The notes below the pieces were generated by a model. That model had not been told where the DNA came from. It did no database searches and saw only the letters and a list, made by a program, of their open reading frames with translations. Of a stretch of DNA of 64,000 bases, positions 17,775-26,236 are shown one piece after another. Position 1 is the first letter of the stretch. The number at the start of each line of letters is the position of its first letter. Source of the stretch: UBA5793 sp040255465 (GTDB taxonomy: Bacteria > Planctomycetota > Phycisphaerae > Phycisphaerales > UBA5793). The DNA is taken from the NCBI GenBank assembly GCA_040255465.1, contig JBDZVA010000001.1, positions 1-64,000 of the forward strand, written 5' to 3'. Made by a program: the position numbers and the translations under genes.

Positions 17775-18230
17775 ATGGGCCACTCAACAGGCAAGCAGAA
17801 GATACGAGTCATCGCACTGGCGCTGATTCGCGATGGCGATCGGCTGTTCCTCTCGCAGGGCTGCGACCCCGCAACGGGGCGCCGGTTCTGGCGGCCCCTG
17901 GGAGGCGGTGTGCATTTTGGCGAAACCAGTGCCGCGGCGCTTCAGCGCGAGTTTCGCGAGGAAATCGACCGGTCGATCGATATCCTCTCGCCTCCGATTC
18001 TCTTTGAGAATCTTTTTACCTTTGACGGCGCGCCGGGACATGAGATCATCCTGATGCACGAAGCGCGGTTTTCGGATGAGGGAATGCTCGACGTCGAGCC
18101 GTTTTCTTTCGCCGAGCCGGGGCCGGGTGGTTCGGCGCATGTCGTGCAATGGGTGCCGATCGAGCACTTGCGAGCGGGACCTGATCCGCTGTTTCCTGAT
18201 GGACTGCTGAACTACATTGAAAGCCACTGA
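17775..18230 (+). CDS. Nudix hydrolase
   Basis: A 151-residue protein. The Nudix box GGVHFGETSAAALQREFREE follows GX5EX7REUXEE, with Asp in place of the final Gly. It hydrolyses nucleoside diphosphates linked to another moiety; the substrate is not predictable. It sits third in a four-gene run (dehydrogenase homologue, methyltransferase, Nudix, RsmD) with gaps of 14 and 3 bases. The start ATG 17775 gives a natural N-terminus before the first beta strand (KIRVIALALIRDGDRLFLS). Confidence 0.88.
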   Translation: MGHSTGKQKIRVIALALIRDGDRLFLSQGCDPATGRRFWRPLGGGVHFGETSAAALQREFREEIDRSIDILSPPILFENLFTFDGAPGHEIILMHEARFSDEGMLDVEPFSFAEPGPGGSAHVVQWVPIEHLRAGPDPLFPDGLLNYIESH

Positions 18231-18233
18231 ACC

Positions 18234-18815
18234 ATGCGCATTATCTCTGGGGAGTTCCGCAGTCGTCGCCTTGCTTCCCCGCCGGAGAACATTACGACGC
18301 GGCCGATCACGGATCGGGTCAAGGAGGCGGTATTCAATCTGCTGCGCGGCCATTTTGAGGATGAGGCGGTCGTCGACTGCTTCGCCGGCGCCGGGGGGAT
18401 CGGGCTTGAGGCGATCAGTCGCGGCGCGGCGCACTGCCTGTTTGTCGAGCAGAGTCGGGTGTGCGCCAAGACGCTGCGGGCGAACATCGAGACGCTCGGC
18501 GTGGAGGAACGCAGCGATGTGGTGATTGGCGATGCGCTGAGCCCGGCTTTGCTTGTGCGGCTTCGCCGGCCGCCGCACGTGATCTTTCTTGATCCGCCGT
18601 ATGCGATGACGGAAGACGTCGAGCAGCGGGCGTCGATTCTCGAGCAGATGGCGCGGCTTGCCACGCATATGGATCCATCTGGCTTTCTGGTACTGCGCAC
18701 CGCGTGGCCGCTTGAAGACGCTCAGTTTGCTCATCCGCAGCTGTTGGGGCCGGAGACACACGAATACAACAGCATGGCGGTGCACTTGTTCCAGCCGGTG
18801 GTCACTAACGGCTAG
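18234..18815 (+). CDS. rsmD: 16S rRNA (guanine-966 N2)-methyltransferase
   Basis: A 193-residue protein. MRIISGEFRSRRLASPP, TRPITDRVKEAVFNLL, the SAM motif VVDCFAGAGGIGLEAISRG and the catalytic FLDPPY are diagnostic of RsmD, which methylates G966 of 16S rRNA during 30S assembly. The start lies 3 bases after the Nudix stop, so it is probably co-translated with it. The length is normal for the family. Confidence 0.93.
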   Translation: MRIISGEFRSRRLASPPENITTRPITDRVKEAVFNLLRGHFEDEAVVDCFAGAGGIGLEAISRGAAHCLFVEQSRVCAKTLRANIETLGVEERSDVVIGDALSPALLVRLRRPPHVIFLDPPYAMTEDVEQRASILEQMARLATHMDPSGFLVLRTAWPLEDAQFAHPQLLGPETHEYNSMAVHLFQPVVTNG

Positions 18816-18825
18816 GTCAACCAGC

Positions 18826-18915
18826 CCGAAGCGCGAGTGAGGCAGTCGGGAGAGTTGCCCGAGGCGTCGGTCGGGAGACAAAGGCTGGGTATCGTGAACC
18901 TCGCTGGCGCGTCGG
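18826..18915. repeat. REP-like bipartite inverted element, copy B
   Basis: Left arm CCGAAGCGCGAGTGAGG (18826-18842) and right arm CCTCGCTGGCGCGTCGG (18899-18915) pair at 14 of 17 positions plus one G-U, with a 56-base insert. The arms resemble copy A at 1949-2016. It sits between the convergent rsmD and apt genes. Confidence 0.55.
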
Positions 18916-18944
18916 ACCGGTGGCGTGCGCTGCGAGGACGCTTG

Positions 18945-19463
18945 CTACATTTCCATCACGGCGTGGAGCAGGCTCTGATCTTCGAGCATGTTGCGGCCCT
19001 TGAGATCGACGAGTTCGATGAGCACGGCGATGCCGACGATGTTGCCTTCGAGGCGCTTGATGAGGTCGCACGCGGCTTTGAGTGTGCCGCCGGTGGCGAG
19101 GAGGTCGTCAACGAGGACAACGCGTTCGCCGGGCTTGACGGAATCGATGTGGACTTCGACGGTGTCTTTGCCGTATTCGAGGCCGTACGCAACCTGGTGG
19201 GTCGCGCGCGGGAGTTTGCCGGCCTTGCGAATGGGCACGAAGCCGCACGACAGGGCCTGAGCGATCGCGGTGCCGAAGATGAAGCCGCGCGACTCGGTGC
19301 CGATGACTGCGTCGATGTTCTGGCCGCGAAAGGGATTGGCCATGAGTTCCACGGCGAGTGCGAGTCCGCCGGGATCACGCAGCAAGGGCGTGATGTCTTT
19401 GAATAGGATGCCGGGGATGGGGTAGTCGGGCACATCGCGAATAAGCGACTTGAGATCGAGCAT
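18945..19463 (-). CDS. apt: adenine phosphoribosyltransferase
   Basis: A 172-residue protein. The PRPP-binding motif VVLVDDLLATGGTLKAA, the N-terminal VPDYPIPGILFKDITPLL and GTESRGFIFG are diagnostic for Apt, which salvages adenine to AMP with PRPP in the cytoplasm. A GGAGG lies 8 bases before the ATG at 19463. The gene stands alone: convergent to rsmD and downstream of the C25 peptidase on the same strand with a 70-base gap. Confidence 0.95.
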   Translation of the reverse strand: MLDLKSLIRDVPDYPIPGILFKDITPLLRDPGGLALAVELMANPFRGQNIDAVIGTESRGFIFGTAIAQALSCGFVPIRKAGKLPRATHQVAYGLEYGKDTVEVHIDSVKPGERVVLVDDLLATGGTLKAACDLIKRLEGNIVGIAVLIELVDLKGRNMLEDQSLLHAVMEM

Positions 19464-19533
19464 GTGGGCAGCCTCCGGAGCGGCAGTGTAGTCGCGACGG
19501 CGGCGCGCTGCGACGGGGAGCGCGGCCCTGATC

Positions 19534-21252
19534 TCACTTGCCGTCTTCCGGCAGCGCGTCGATCATCGTGCCAACCCTTCCAGCCTCGGACCGAGGTAAC
19601 GGCGCCGAAGCAAACGCATCGGCCACGGCGCCGTTCGCGTCGGTTGCGGTGATGTAGACCTTGATCCATGCGGCGGCGGGCTGGTCGAGCATTTCGCGCG
19701 GCAGGGTCGATTCGAATCGACCGCCGGGCTGGAGCTGAACGGTCGTGCGCCAGAGGACTTTGTCGTTGGCGAGGGCGTAGTTGTTTTCGAGTGCGGCGTC
19801 GAGCATCTGCCCGCCGGCGCCGGCGGCGATCTGCATTTCACCGAAGCGCGGAATGACTTCGCGCCGGGTCTCGATGGTGATGAGGGCTTCGCCCTCGCTC
19901 GCAGCCGGAACGCGGCCGCTGGCGCGGGCGGTGACGGGGTCGAATGTCCAGTCGCTGATCTGGCCGGGCGGATAGGCGATGCGCGTGGCGGGGTCGCCGA
20001 GCAGGGTGTACATGCTGATATGCATGAGGCGGAGTTCCGCGGGAGTCGTGGCCCACTTCATCGCCATGGCGATTGGCTGAGCCAGCGTTTCGAGTTGGCG
20101 GTCGATCCGGTCGGGACTGGCCAGGTCTCGCATTGCTGCGAGATGCGCGGCGCCCACGGTGGGCCGGCGATGGACGCACAACTGCTGCGTGAACGCTTTT
20201 TGCACGAGCGCGTTGGCGTAAGGGTGACTGATGCGCGTGGAGGCGACGACTGCGATGGGGCCGTTGCGATTGAAGAGCATCGCTTCACCCAGGCCGCGCC
20301 GATTGGCGGGGAGGTCGACGCGCCCGGTCCAGCAGGCGACGAGCAGGGCGATGGGCATGCGATTGCCGTTGTTCGCCAGTTGCTTGAGGGAGTCGATCGT
20401 GCAGATGTCGTACCGCTGCTGGCCAATCGTGAAGCGATCGAGGCGGTCGATCTGGCCGTGGCCCATGTAGTTGACGAGCAATGCACCATCGCTGAAACGA
20501 TCGAGCACGATCTCGTTGAACCGGCTCGGCGGCGCGCAGTAAGGCGAGTTCGGGTTGGCGTAGGTCATGCCGACGTCAAAGTCATAGGGCACGATCTGAT
20601 CGACCATGCGGATGAAGAGACGCTCGAGCAACGTATCGATCGGGCCAAAGCCACCCTCGCCTGCGAGGTAGGTGAGTTGGCGACGCCACGGGCCGGGTGG
20701 GGCCTGCGTTTCGTAGCGCTTCACCTTGTCGAGCGCGGCAAGGGCCTCGGCGGCGTTGCGCGCAGGCACGCGGCCGAGCAGGAAATCGGGCAGGTCATCG
20801 CGATCGTCGGCGAGTTGGTAGTCGAGATCCGTCGCGATGTCAGCCAGGCCGTCGCGGCCGATGAGATCGGGATCATGCTGCGGGCGGTGCCAGGTGGGGA
20901 TGGCGGGCTGACCATCGGCATCGGCGACGGGGCCAAGCAGGAGGACGGCAAAGTCGCCGCCGCGCACGCCGCGTTTGCTTGCGTCTGCAAAGCGGTGGCG
21001 CAACTCGTTCTGCACTGCGGTGGCGATCGCCGGGGCGGTCTGATCACCGCGCGCCAACGTCGAAACGTCGAGGTCTTCCACGCTCCAGCCGCTCTGCCGG
21101 CGGTAGTCGCCCCACTGGCTCGCGACGGCGCCGAGTTCGGGCGGATGAACGACGATCCAGACGCGGTCGGGCTGGGCTGCGGCCGGAGGTGCAGATGCGA
21201 GCATCCATCCTCCAGCGGCGATCGCTATCAGTCGTTTCCACACGGGCGGCAT
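19534..21252 (-). CDS. secreted C25-like (gingipain-type) cysteine peptidase
   Basis: A 572-residue protein with a signal peptide (WKRLIAIAAGGWMLASAPPAAA). The peptidase region shows the C25 layout: DFLLGRVPARNAAEA, then the catalytic histidine in LVNYMGHGQ, and the catalytic cysteine in IALLVACWTG followed by GLGEAMLFNRNGPIAVVAS. A beta-rich C-terminal half (about residues 400-572) may be an immunoglobulin-like domain. I chose the ATG at 21252, giving the signal peptide; TATCCT ends 7 bases before it. The specificity is not clear from sequence. Confidence 0.8.
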   Translation of the reverse strand: MPPVWKRLIAIAAGGWMLASAPPAAAQPDRVWIVVHPPELGAVASQWGDYRRQSGWSVEDLDVSTLARGDQTAPAIATAVQNELRHRFADASKRGVRGGDFAVLLLGPVADADGQPAIPTWHRPQHDPDLIGRDGLADIATDLDYQLADDRDDLPDFLLGRVPARNAAEALAALDKVKRYETQAPPGPWRRQLTYLAGEGGFGPIDTLLERLFIRMVDQIVPYDFDVGMTYANPNSPYCAPPSRFNEIVLDRFSDGALLVNYMGHGQIDRLDRFTIGQQRYDICTIDSLKQLANNGNRMPIALLVACWTGRVDLPANRRGLGEAMLFNRNGPIAVVASTRISHPYANALVQKAFTQQLCVHRRPTVGAAHLAAMRDLASPDRIDRQLETLAQPIAMAMKWATTPAELRLMHISMYTLLGDPATRIAYPPGQISDWTFDPVTARASGRVPAASEGEALITIETRREVIPRFGEMQIAAGAGGQMLDAALENNYALANDKVLWRTTVQLQPGGRFESTLPREMLDQPAAAWIKVYITATDANGAVADAFASAPLPRSEAGRVGTMIDALPEDGK

Positions 21253-21259
21253 TGTTCGG

Positions 21260-21265
21260 AGGATA
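21260..21265 (-). promoter_or_regulatory. -10-like TATCCT before the C25 peptidase
   Basis: Read on the minus strand, TATCCT is followed by 7 bases and the ATG at 21252. There is no Shine-Dalgarno sequence. Another member of the leaderless-type set. Confidence 0.4.
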
Positions 21266-21435
21266 GACCCGCATTGGCCAGTCGAACCCTCGGTCAATCG
21301 GCGATCCCGCCCCGTGCGGGCCCACCTTTTTGTGGGATTGTCCTGCGGCGTTTCATTCTGCGAGTTCTGGACGGGAGGCCATCCTCCAACCGGATCGAAA
21401 CCGTTCAACCACCATCAACCAGGAGTTCAACCATC

Positions 21436-21828
21436 ATGTCTCGTCATCTCACCCTTCTTGCCATGCTGACCCTCTGCCTGTCCCTGTTCGGTGTTGAGTC
21501 GAGCGCCCAGGCGCAGGACCTTGAAGTCAGCGGCACATGCCCGGGCGAAGTCACCTTCACCGTCTCGGGCTGGGAGCGCGAGGAGACCGTTGCGGTCGCC
21601 TTTTCGACGGCACGCGGCTCGCTGCGCATTCCCAACGGGTATCGATACTGCTCCGGCACGGTGCTGGGTCTGAGCCCCCGACACATTCGCGTGCTGATCA
21701 ACTTCCAGACGGACGAGTTCGGCCATGCGTCCTACGCCCTGCAATTGCCGCGCGGTCTCTGCCGCGGCTACGTACAGGCGATCTCGCTGACGCACTGCAA
21801 TCTGTCGAGCGTCGTGCGATTGCCGTAA
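21436..21828 (+). CDS. small secreted protein made of the shared beta-domain
   Basis: A 130-residue protein. The signal peptide (LTLLAMLTLCLSLFGVESSAQAQ) is followed by one beta-sandwich-like domain with cysteines in TCPGEVTFTVSGW, GYRYCSGTVLGLS, LCRGYVQAISLTHC and the ending NLSSVVRLP. The pattern resembles the C-terminal domains at 1-329, 12681-14081 and 59798-61594, here as a free-standing protein. AGGAG (21421-21425) is placed 10 bases before the ATG. It diverges from the C25 peptidase. Function unknown; possibly a surface or matrix module. Confidence 0.75.
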   Translation: MSRHLTLLAMLTLCLSLFGVESSAQAQDLEVSGTCPGEVTFTVSGWEREETVAVAFSTARGSLRIPNGYRYCSGTVLGLSPRHIRVLINFQTDEFGHASYALQLPRGLCRGYVQAISLTHCNLSSVVRLP

Positions 21829-21888
21829 GGCCTCGTTCAACAACAACCCGACCGGCTGCGCCGCCCGCACAGGCAGCGCGGCCGTCGG

Positions 21889-22272
21889 TCATTTTTGTGG
21901 TTCGGAGTCAATTGGGACCGGCGCGCCGCACTCGGGGCAGATCGGTTTGGTGAGTTTTTCGGTCGAGTAGCCGCAGCGGAGGCAGACGGCTCGGGGCGCC
22001 GGGACGAGCCAGCGGGCGATCAAGGTGCTGAACAGCGCCAGCAGGATGGCCGGAGCGAGCTGCTCCAAGCCGAGGTAGAGCCACTCGAACGCTCCGCTGG
22101 ATGGCGCCAGACCGGCCTTGATCATGGGGCGGCGATCAACGTACCACATGGCGCCGCGGATCAAAGTCGCAGCGGCCACCGACGCACAGACGATCGCGGC
22201 ACCGCGACAGACCACCACTACCACCATGCGCAGGCAGCGGGCGAAGTGGTAGGTGCGATCGAGTTCGGTCAT
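21889..22272 (-). CDS. small membrane protein with C-terminal zinc ribbon
   Basis: A 127-residue protein. Two membrane segments (MVVVVVCRGAAIVCASVAAA and LAPAILLALFSTLIARWLV) precede a four-cysteine zinc ribbon, CLRCGYSTEKLTKPICPECG. The protein at 62907 carries a related ribbon. A GAGGA lies about 10 bases before the ATG at 22272. It follows the P-loop gene by 37 bases on the same strand. No function is known to me. Confidence 0.7.
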   Translation of the reverse strand: MTELDRTYHFARCLRMVVVVVCRGAAIVCASVAAATLIRGAMWYVDRRPMIKAGLAPSSGAFEWLYLGLEQLAPAILLALFSTLIARWLVPAPRAVCLRCGYSTEKLTKPICPECGAPVPIDSEPQK

Positions 22273-22309
22273 GGGGCTTGTTCCTCGCTTCGTAGCCGAC
22301 CGCGGAAGA

Positions 22310-23437
22310 TCAATTCCCGAAGAGGTCGCGCTGGGCGAACATGCCCTTGTCCTCGAACCATTTCAGCGCTTCGGCGACATCGCGGAAGATCTTCGTGGCC
22401 GTCTCGGTGATGAACGGCGAGGGGTTCTTCTTTGGCTTCCAGACGACGTAGACCTCTTTGGTGTGTTCGAAGGCGTGCTGGAGTTCGCGCTCGACGCCGC
22501 TGCTCAGGCCGGGAATGCCGCCGGGCAGTTCGGGGATGAGCGAGACGATCATGTCGGCCTGATCGATGAGTTTGAAGTCGCGCATGTAGATCTGGCCGTC
22601 CACGTCGCCGGCGATGTCGAGCACCTGGCGCACGGGCACGCGGATGGGATCGTCGCTGATCTTGCGGCCGCCGAAGGAGTGCGGCTCGACTTCGAGGAAG
22701 TCCTTGCCGGTGCGGGCGCCTTCGATGGCTCGTTCGAGGAGCAGCTTCTCATCCACGTCGCCGGGGTCGAAGGTGATGAAGTGCCGGGCCAGTTCGGCGC
22801 GGAAGTGATCGATCTCGGCGAGCACATCGGGCATGTCGACGACGTGGCTCATGGGGAAACTCGGGTACACCTTGCGCATGTCGTTGCGGGTGATGAGTTG
22901 CACGCAGGAGCGGACGGTGTCCTGGTGCCTGCCGCGCGCGAGAATGTAGAAGTGCTCGCGGCAGCCGACGGCCTGGGCCATGAGTTCGGTGGCGAGGATT
23001 TCCTCTTCGCGCCAGACCATGCAGTCTTTCATGGTGGCGTCGATGTCGTGCTCTTTGTGGAGGCGATGGTGGACGACTTCGATGTTGTCCACGAGGCAGA
23101 TGAGCATGTCGGGCTGCATCGCCTGGATCTGATCAAAATCGAATGCGGAGAACAGGCCGTGGCGCCAGCGGAAGGTGGCGTGGGTGTTGACGATCATGTT
23201 GCGCGTGCCGGCCGATTGCGTGATGATGTCTTTGAACACGCTGCGGCGCAGGGCGTGCAGGCGACTGAGGGGGAGGTCGAGGATGCGGCCGGGCCGGACG
23301 TCTGGTGCTTCGGCGTACATCATGTCGCCGACATGGAAGGGCTGGATCGCGGTGCCCTGCTCATTGCTGAGGCGCGCGACGGCGTCGAGGTATTCCTTCT
23401 TGTTCATGCCGACCTGGCCGGTGACGATGGCTCGCAT
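22310..23437 (-). CDS. P-loop kinase-like/nucleoside deoxyribosyltransferase-like protein
   Basis: A 375-residue protein. The N-terminus MRAIVTGQVGMNKKEYL looks like a modified Walker A (GxxGxxKK). The middle contains NTHATFRWRHGL and AVGCREHFYILARG, as in archaeal proteins annotated only as AAA or adenylate-kinase-like. The C-terminal 90 residues (IYMRDFKLIDQADMIVSLIP, SSGVERELQHAF, VYVVWKPKKNPSPFI) resemble a nucleoside 2-deoxyribosyltransferase fold. Enzyme activity is unknown. The ATG at 23437 is preceded by TAGAAT with a 6-base gap. Confidence 0.65.
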   Translation of the reverse strand: MRAIVTGQVGMNKKEYLDAVARLSNEQGTAIQPFHVGDMMYAEAPDVRPGRILDLPLSRLHALRRSVFKDIITQSAGTRNMIVNTHATFRWRHGLFSAFDFDQIQAMQPDMLICLVDNIEVVHHRLHKEHDIDATMKDCMVWREEEILATELMAQAVGCREHFYILARGRHQDTVRSCVQLITRNDMRKVYPSFPMSHVVDMPDVLAEIDHFRAELARHFITFDPGDVDEKLLLERAIEGARTGKDFLEVEPHSFGGRKISDDPIRVPVRQVLDIAGDVDGQIYMRDFKLIDQADMIVSLIPELPGGIPGLSSGVERELQHAFEHTKEVYVVWKPKKNPSPFITETATKIFRDVAEALKWFEDKGMFAQRDLFGN

Positions 23438-23443
23438 ATGCCC

Positions 23444-23449
23444 ATTCTA
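23444..23449 (-). promoter_or_regulatory. -10-like TAGAAT before the P-loop gene
   Basis: On the minus strand TAGAAT is followed by six bases and the ATG at 23437, without a Shine-Dalgarno sequence. This is the same arrangement as at 1128-1139. Confidence 0.45.
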
Positions 23450-23529
23450 GCGACTCGGCGCGGCGATGGTCGCGGTACGAACGCGGCCACGGCTCTGTCA
23501 CACGAATTGAACTTGCGCTTCGAATCGCA

Positions 23530-25593
23530 TTACCGGGGTTGCGTCTCCACTGGCCAGTCGTCGGTGCGGAACGGCGCGGCGGGGAGATTGGTCTTGTTGA
23601 ACAGGTTGGGCTCGATCGCATCGCCCCAGCCGTAGCGAACCGCAGCAGGTTTGCTCACCTCGGCTGACCAGACGATGACGTGATTGCCTTCAATCCGCGC
23701 CTGGGCGGGCACGAAGTTCCTGTCACTGCCGGCAATCTGGAAACCGATGGGCTCGCTGCCGCGCCACTGCAATCCATCTGCGTGAGTCAGTGACAGCTCG
23801 ACGCGGCCATCCACGATGCGCATCGACTTGTAGAGTGGTCCGGAATACTCGCCGACGTCTTTGCCGTAGGTCTTCGTCAATGCCCAGAGGGCGAGGCGCT
23901 CGCCGACGGCCTTTTTGTTCCTGGGGTGAATGTCGGCCTTGTTGCCGACATCCATGGTGACGATCATGCCGGTGTTGGGCGCGGTCTGCATGGTCACGTG
24001 TTGCGATTCGCGCACGACGGGCGTCTCGCCTTTTTCGCCCCAGTAGCCAAAGGGCGCGATCTGGACGAAGTAGAACGGAAACTCTGCCGCGCCGACGCCC
24101 CAGGACTGGCGCCAATTCTCGATCATGGCGGGAAAAAGGCGGCGGTAGTCGTAGGCATTGTTGCGATTTGATTCGCCCTGATACCAGATCGCACCGCGCA
24201 CGGCGAAGCGGCGGATAGGAACGATCATGCCGTTGTAGAGGACGGACGGCGAGTTTGCATGCAGTTCGGCGCTCCAGGGCCACGCGCCAAGCTGTTGCAT
24301 CGTGGCGCCGCGCTTCATGCGCCACTGACCGGCGAGAGATACGGTCTGGCCCATGTCGGTGGCGGCCCCGGTCTGCTGGCCGATTGTCAGGCTGAGATCC
24401 TTCTCGTTGCCGGTGAATCCTCCTGCGCCGCCGGTGTCGAGCACACGGACGACGATGGTGTTTGTTCCGGCCCGCAGGACACCCTTGGGGACTTCGTATT
24501 CACGGGGGATGAACCAGGTGCCGGCGGTTTCCTTGGCGCCGACAAGTCGGCCGTTAATCCATGTCGTGTCCATGTCATCGATCGCGCCGAGGTGAAGCGT
24601 GGCCGGATGATCTTCAAAATCGATCGGCGCGTTGAAGACGCGGCGGTACCACACGACGCCGTCAAACGCATCTGCGGGGCTGGCGTCCCAGATACCGGGA
24701 AGTGTGGCGGTGTCCCACTTGGAATCGTCGAGCGTCTCACTCGACCAGTCCGGTTTGGCCGCGCTGCCGGGATCCACTTCGCGCAGATGATCCCACCACT
24801 TGGCTTCTCGCTGCCGCGCCAATCGCTCGGGCAGGCCGGGATCGGCCTCGAACTTCTCGATCATGTCGAGTTCTTCGCCGCAGACATTGAGCGAGCGGAG
24901 GACCTCTTTGCTGGTCCACGCCTCGACGCGCGTGCCGCCCCAGTTGGAACTCACCAGCCCTACGGGCACGTCGAGCGTGTTCTGAAGCGAACGGGCGAAG
25001 AAGTAGCCGACGGCGGAGAACGGGCCGGCAGTGCCGGGAGAGCAGACGACCCATTTGCCGTTGCAATGCTCGATCGGCACGGCCGAGAGCACGTTGGGCA
25101 CATCGAAGTAGCGCAACTGGGGAGCGTTGGCGCCAGCGAGGATCGTCGCGGCGCTGTCTACGCCGGGCTCGCCGGGTCCGATGTTGTCGATGGTCATTTC
25201 CATGTTGGACTGGCCGCCGCACACCCAGACTTCACCCAGCAGGATGTCGCTGACGGTAATGGCGTTGTCGGGGCCCTTGATCTGCAGCGTGCAGGGGCCG
25301 CCCGATGCGGGAGTCTTGAGTTGGACCGTCCAGAGGCCTTCGCGGGGCGCTGCGATGGCGGTTTGCGGAGTCGAGCCGGCCCATGATGGCGTCACCACGA
25401 TTTGATCGCCGGGATTCGCCCAGCCCCAGATGGTGGCGCGGGCGTCTCGCTGCAGGACCATGTGGTCGGAGATGATGGAGGGAAGCGTGACGTCGGCGCT
25501 GGCGAGCGAAACAGCGCTGCAAGTCGCCGCAAATGAGGCGAGGACGCGCGCGCCGCGGATTGCCGCTCGGCGTGAATCAGTGATCGTCATCAT
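23530..25593 (-). CDS. sialate O-acetylesterase-type SGNH esterase
   Basis: A 687-residue exported protein (signal-like VLASFAATCSAVSLASA). The catalytic serine lies in WVCGGQSNMEM, the WYQGESN block follows later, and the central region (DDSKWDTATLPGIWDASPA to GFTGNEKDLSLTIG) is a jelly-roll sugar-binding insert as in SASA-domain esterases. These remove acetyl groups from sialic acid or plant polysaccharides. The start overlaps the end of the membrane gene 25577-26113 by 17 bases, so the two are coupled. The natural substrate is not known. Confidence 0.9.
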   Translation of the reverse strand: MMTITDSRRAAIRGARVLASFAATCSAVSLASADVTLPSIISDHMVLQRDARATIWGWANPGDQIVVTPSWAGSTPQTAIAAPREGLWTVQLKTPASGGPCTLQIKGPDNAITVSDILLGEVWVCGGQSNMEMTIDNIGPGEPGVDSAATILAGANAPQLRYFDVPNVLSAVPIEHCNGKWVVCSPGTAGPFSAVGYFFARSLQNTLDVPVGLVSSNWGGTRVEAWTSKEVLRSLNVCGEELDMIEKFEADPGLPERLARQREAKWWDHLREVDPGSAAKPDWSSETLDDSKWDTATLPGIWDASPADAFDGVVWYRRVFNAPIDFEDHPATLHLGAIDDMDTTWINGRLVGAKETAGTWFIPREYEVPKGVLRAGTNTIVVRVLDTGGAGGFTGNEKDLSLTIGQQTGAATDMGQTVSLAGQWRMKRGATMQQLGAWPWSAELHANSPSVLYNGMIVPIRRFAVRGAIWYQGESNRNNAYDYRRLFPAMIENWRQSWGVGAAEFPFYFVQIAPFGYWGEKGETPVVRESQHVTMQTAPNTGMIVTMDVGNKADIHPRNKKAVGERLALWALTKTYGKDVGEYSGPLYKSMRIVDGRVELSLTHADGLQWRGSEPIGFQIAGSDRNFVPAQARIEGNHVIVWSAEVSKPAAVRYGWGDAIEPNLFNKTNLPAAPFRTDDWPVETQPR

Positions 25594-26113
25594 CGCTGGT
25601 CTCCTTGCCCTCTGCGGGTGGCTGTTGCGGCGTCGTTGCGGTGGGGGCCGGTTGTGATTCGCCGACGGCGCGCACTTCGGTATGGCGGATCTTGCCGCCC
25701 AGATGCCCGGTCCAGCCCATCAGGCCGGCCGTCGCACCAATCGCGAGCAGCGCGACGATGGCCAGCGGCATGTTGAATTTTTCGGCTTTGCGGCAGAAGA
25801 ACCAGCCGATCAGCGCGATGGCGCCGGCGACCTGAAAGGCGATGTTTGCCTTCTCGGCCATCTCTTCGTGTTCGTGAATGTAGGACATGAGATCAACGTC
25901 GTTGATGCCCTGTCCTTTGACGACGTCTTCGGCACCCTCGCCCGTCAGGTACGGGGCCCATGTGAACACGGCTCCGAGGACGATCATCTCGAGCGCGAAC
26001 TTCAACCGCGCCGGACTTTTCGTGATCATGGCAAAGAGCACGAGGAGCGTCGAGAGAACGGCCAGTGCGATGGGCAGATGAACCGAACCGAGATGCAGCC
26101 AGGCGTCGTTCAT
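25577..26113 (-). CDS. DUF2231-like membrane protein
   Basis: A 178-residue protein with four predicted membrane helices. The N-terminus LGSVHLPIALAVLSTLLVLFA is typical of DUF2231-type proteins, which include a histidine that may bind heme. The loop GEGAEDVVKGQGINDVD and EHEEMAEKANIAFQ separates helix pairs, and the tail is Pro/Asp-rich (GKETSDDDDH). The ATG at 26113 has AAGGA about 10 bases upstream. It is translationally coupled to the downstream esterase. Role unknown. Confidence 0.7.
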   Translation of the reverse strand: MNDAWLHLGSVHLPIALAVLSTLLVLFAMITKSPARLKFALEMIVLGAVFTWAPYLTGEGAEDVVKGQGINDVDLMSYIHEHEEMAEKANIAFQVAGAIALIGWFFCRKAEKFNMPLAIVALLAIGATAGLMGWTGHLGGKIRHTEVRAVGESQPAPTATTPQQPPAEGKETSDDDDH

Positions 26114-26236
26114 TTGAGCGGTATCCTTGCATCCGATTGCGCGGGATTTGCGAGGTGAATCCCTGTGGTGAGGATAGGCGAACAGAGGCCGCAACGAGGC
26201 GAGGCTGTTCACGCCGCCGCGCCTAACCTCGTGGGC

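Noticed and set aside
20020..21435. Upstream extension of the small secreted protein frame
   Set aside because: It is antisense to the C25 peptidase. The signal peptide and AGGAG place the true start at 21436.
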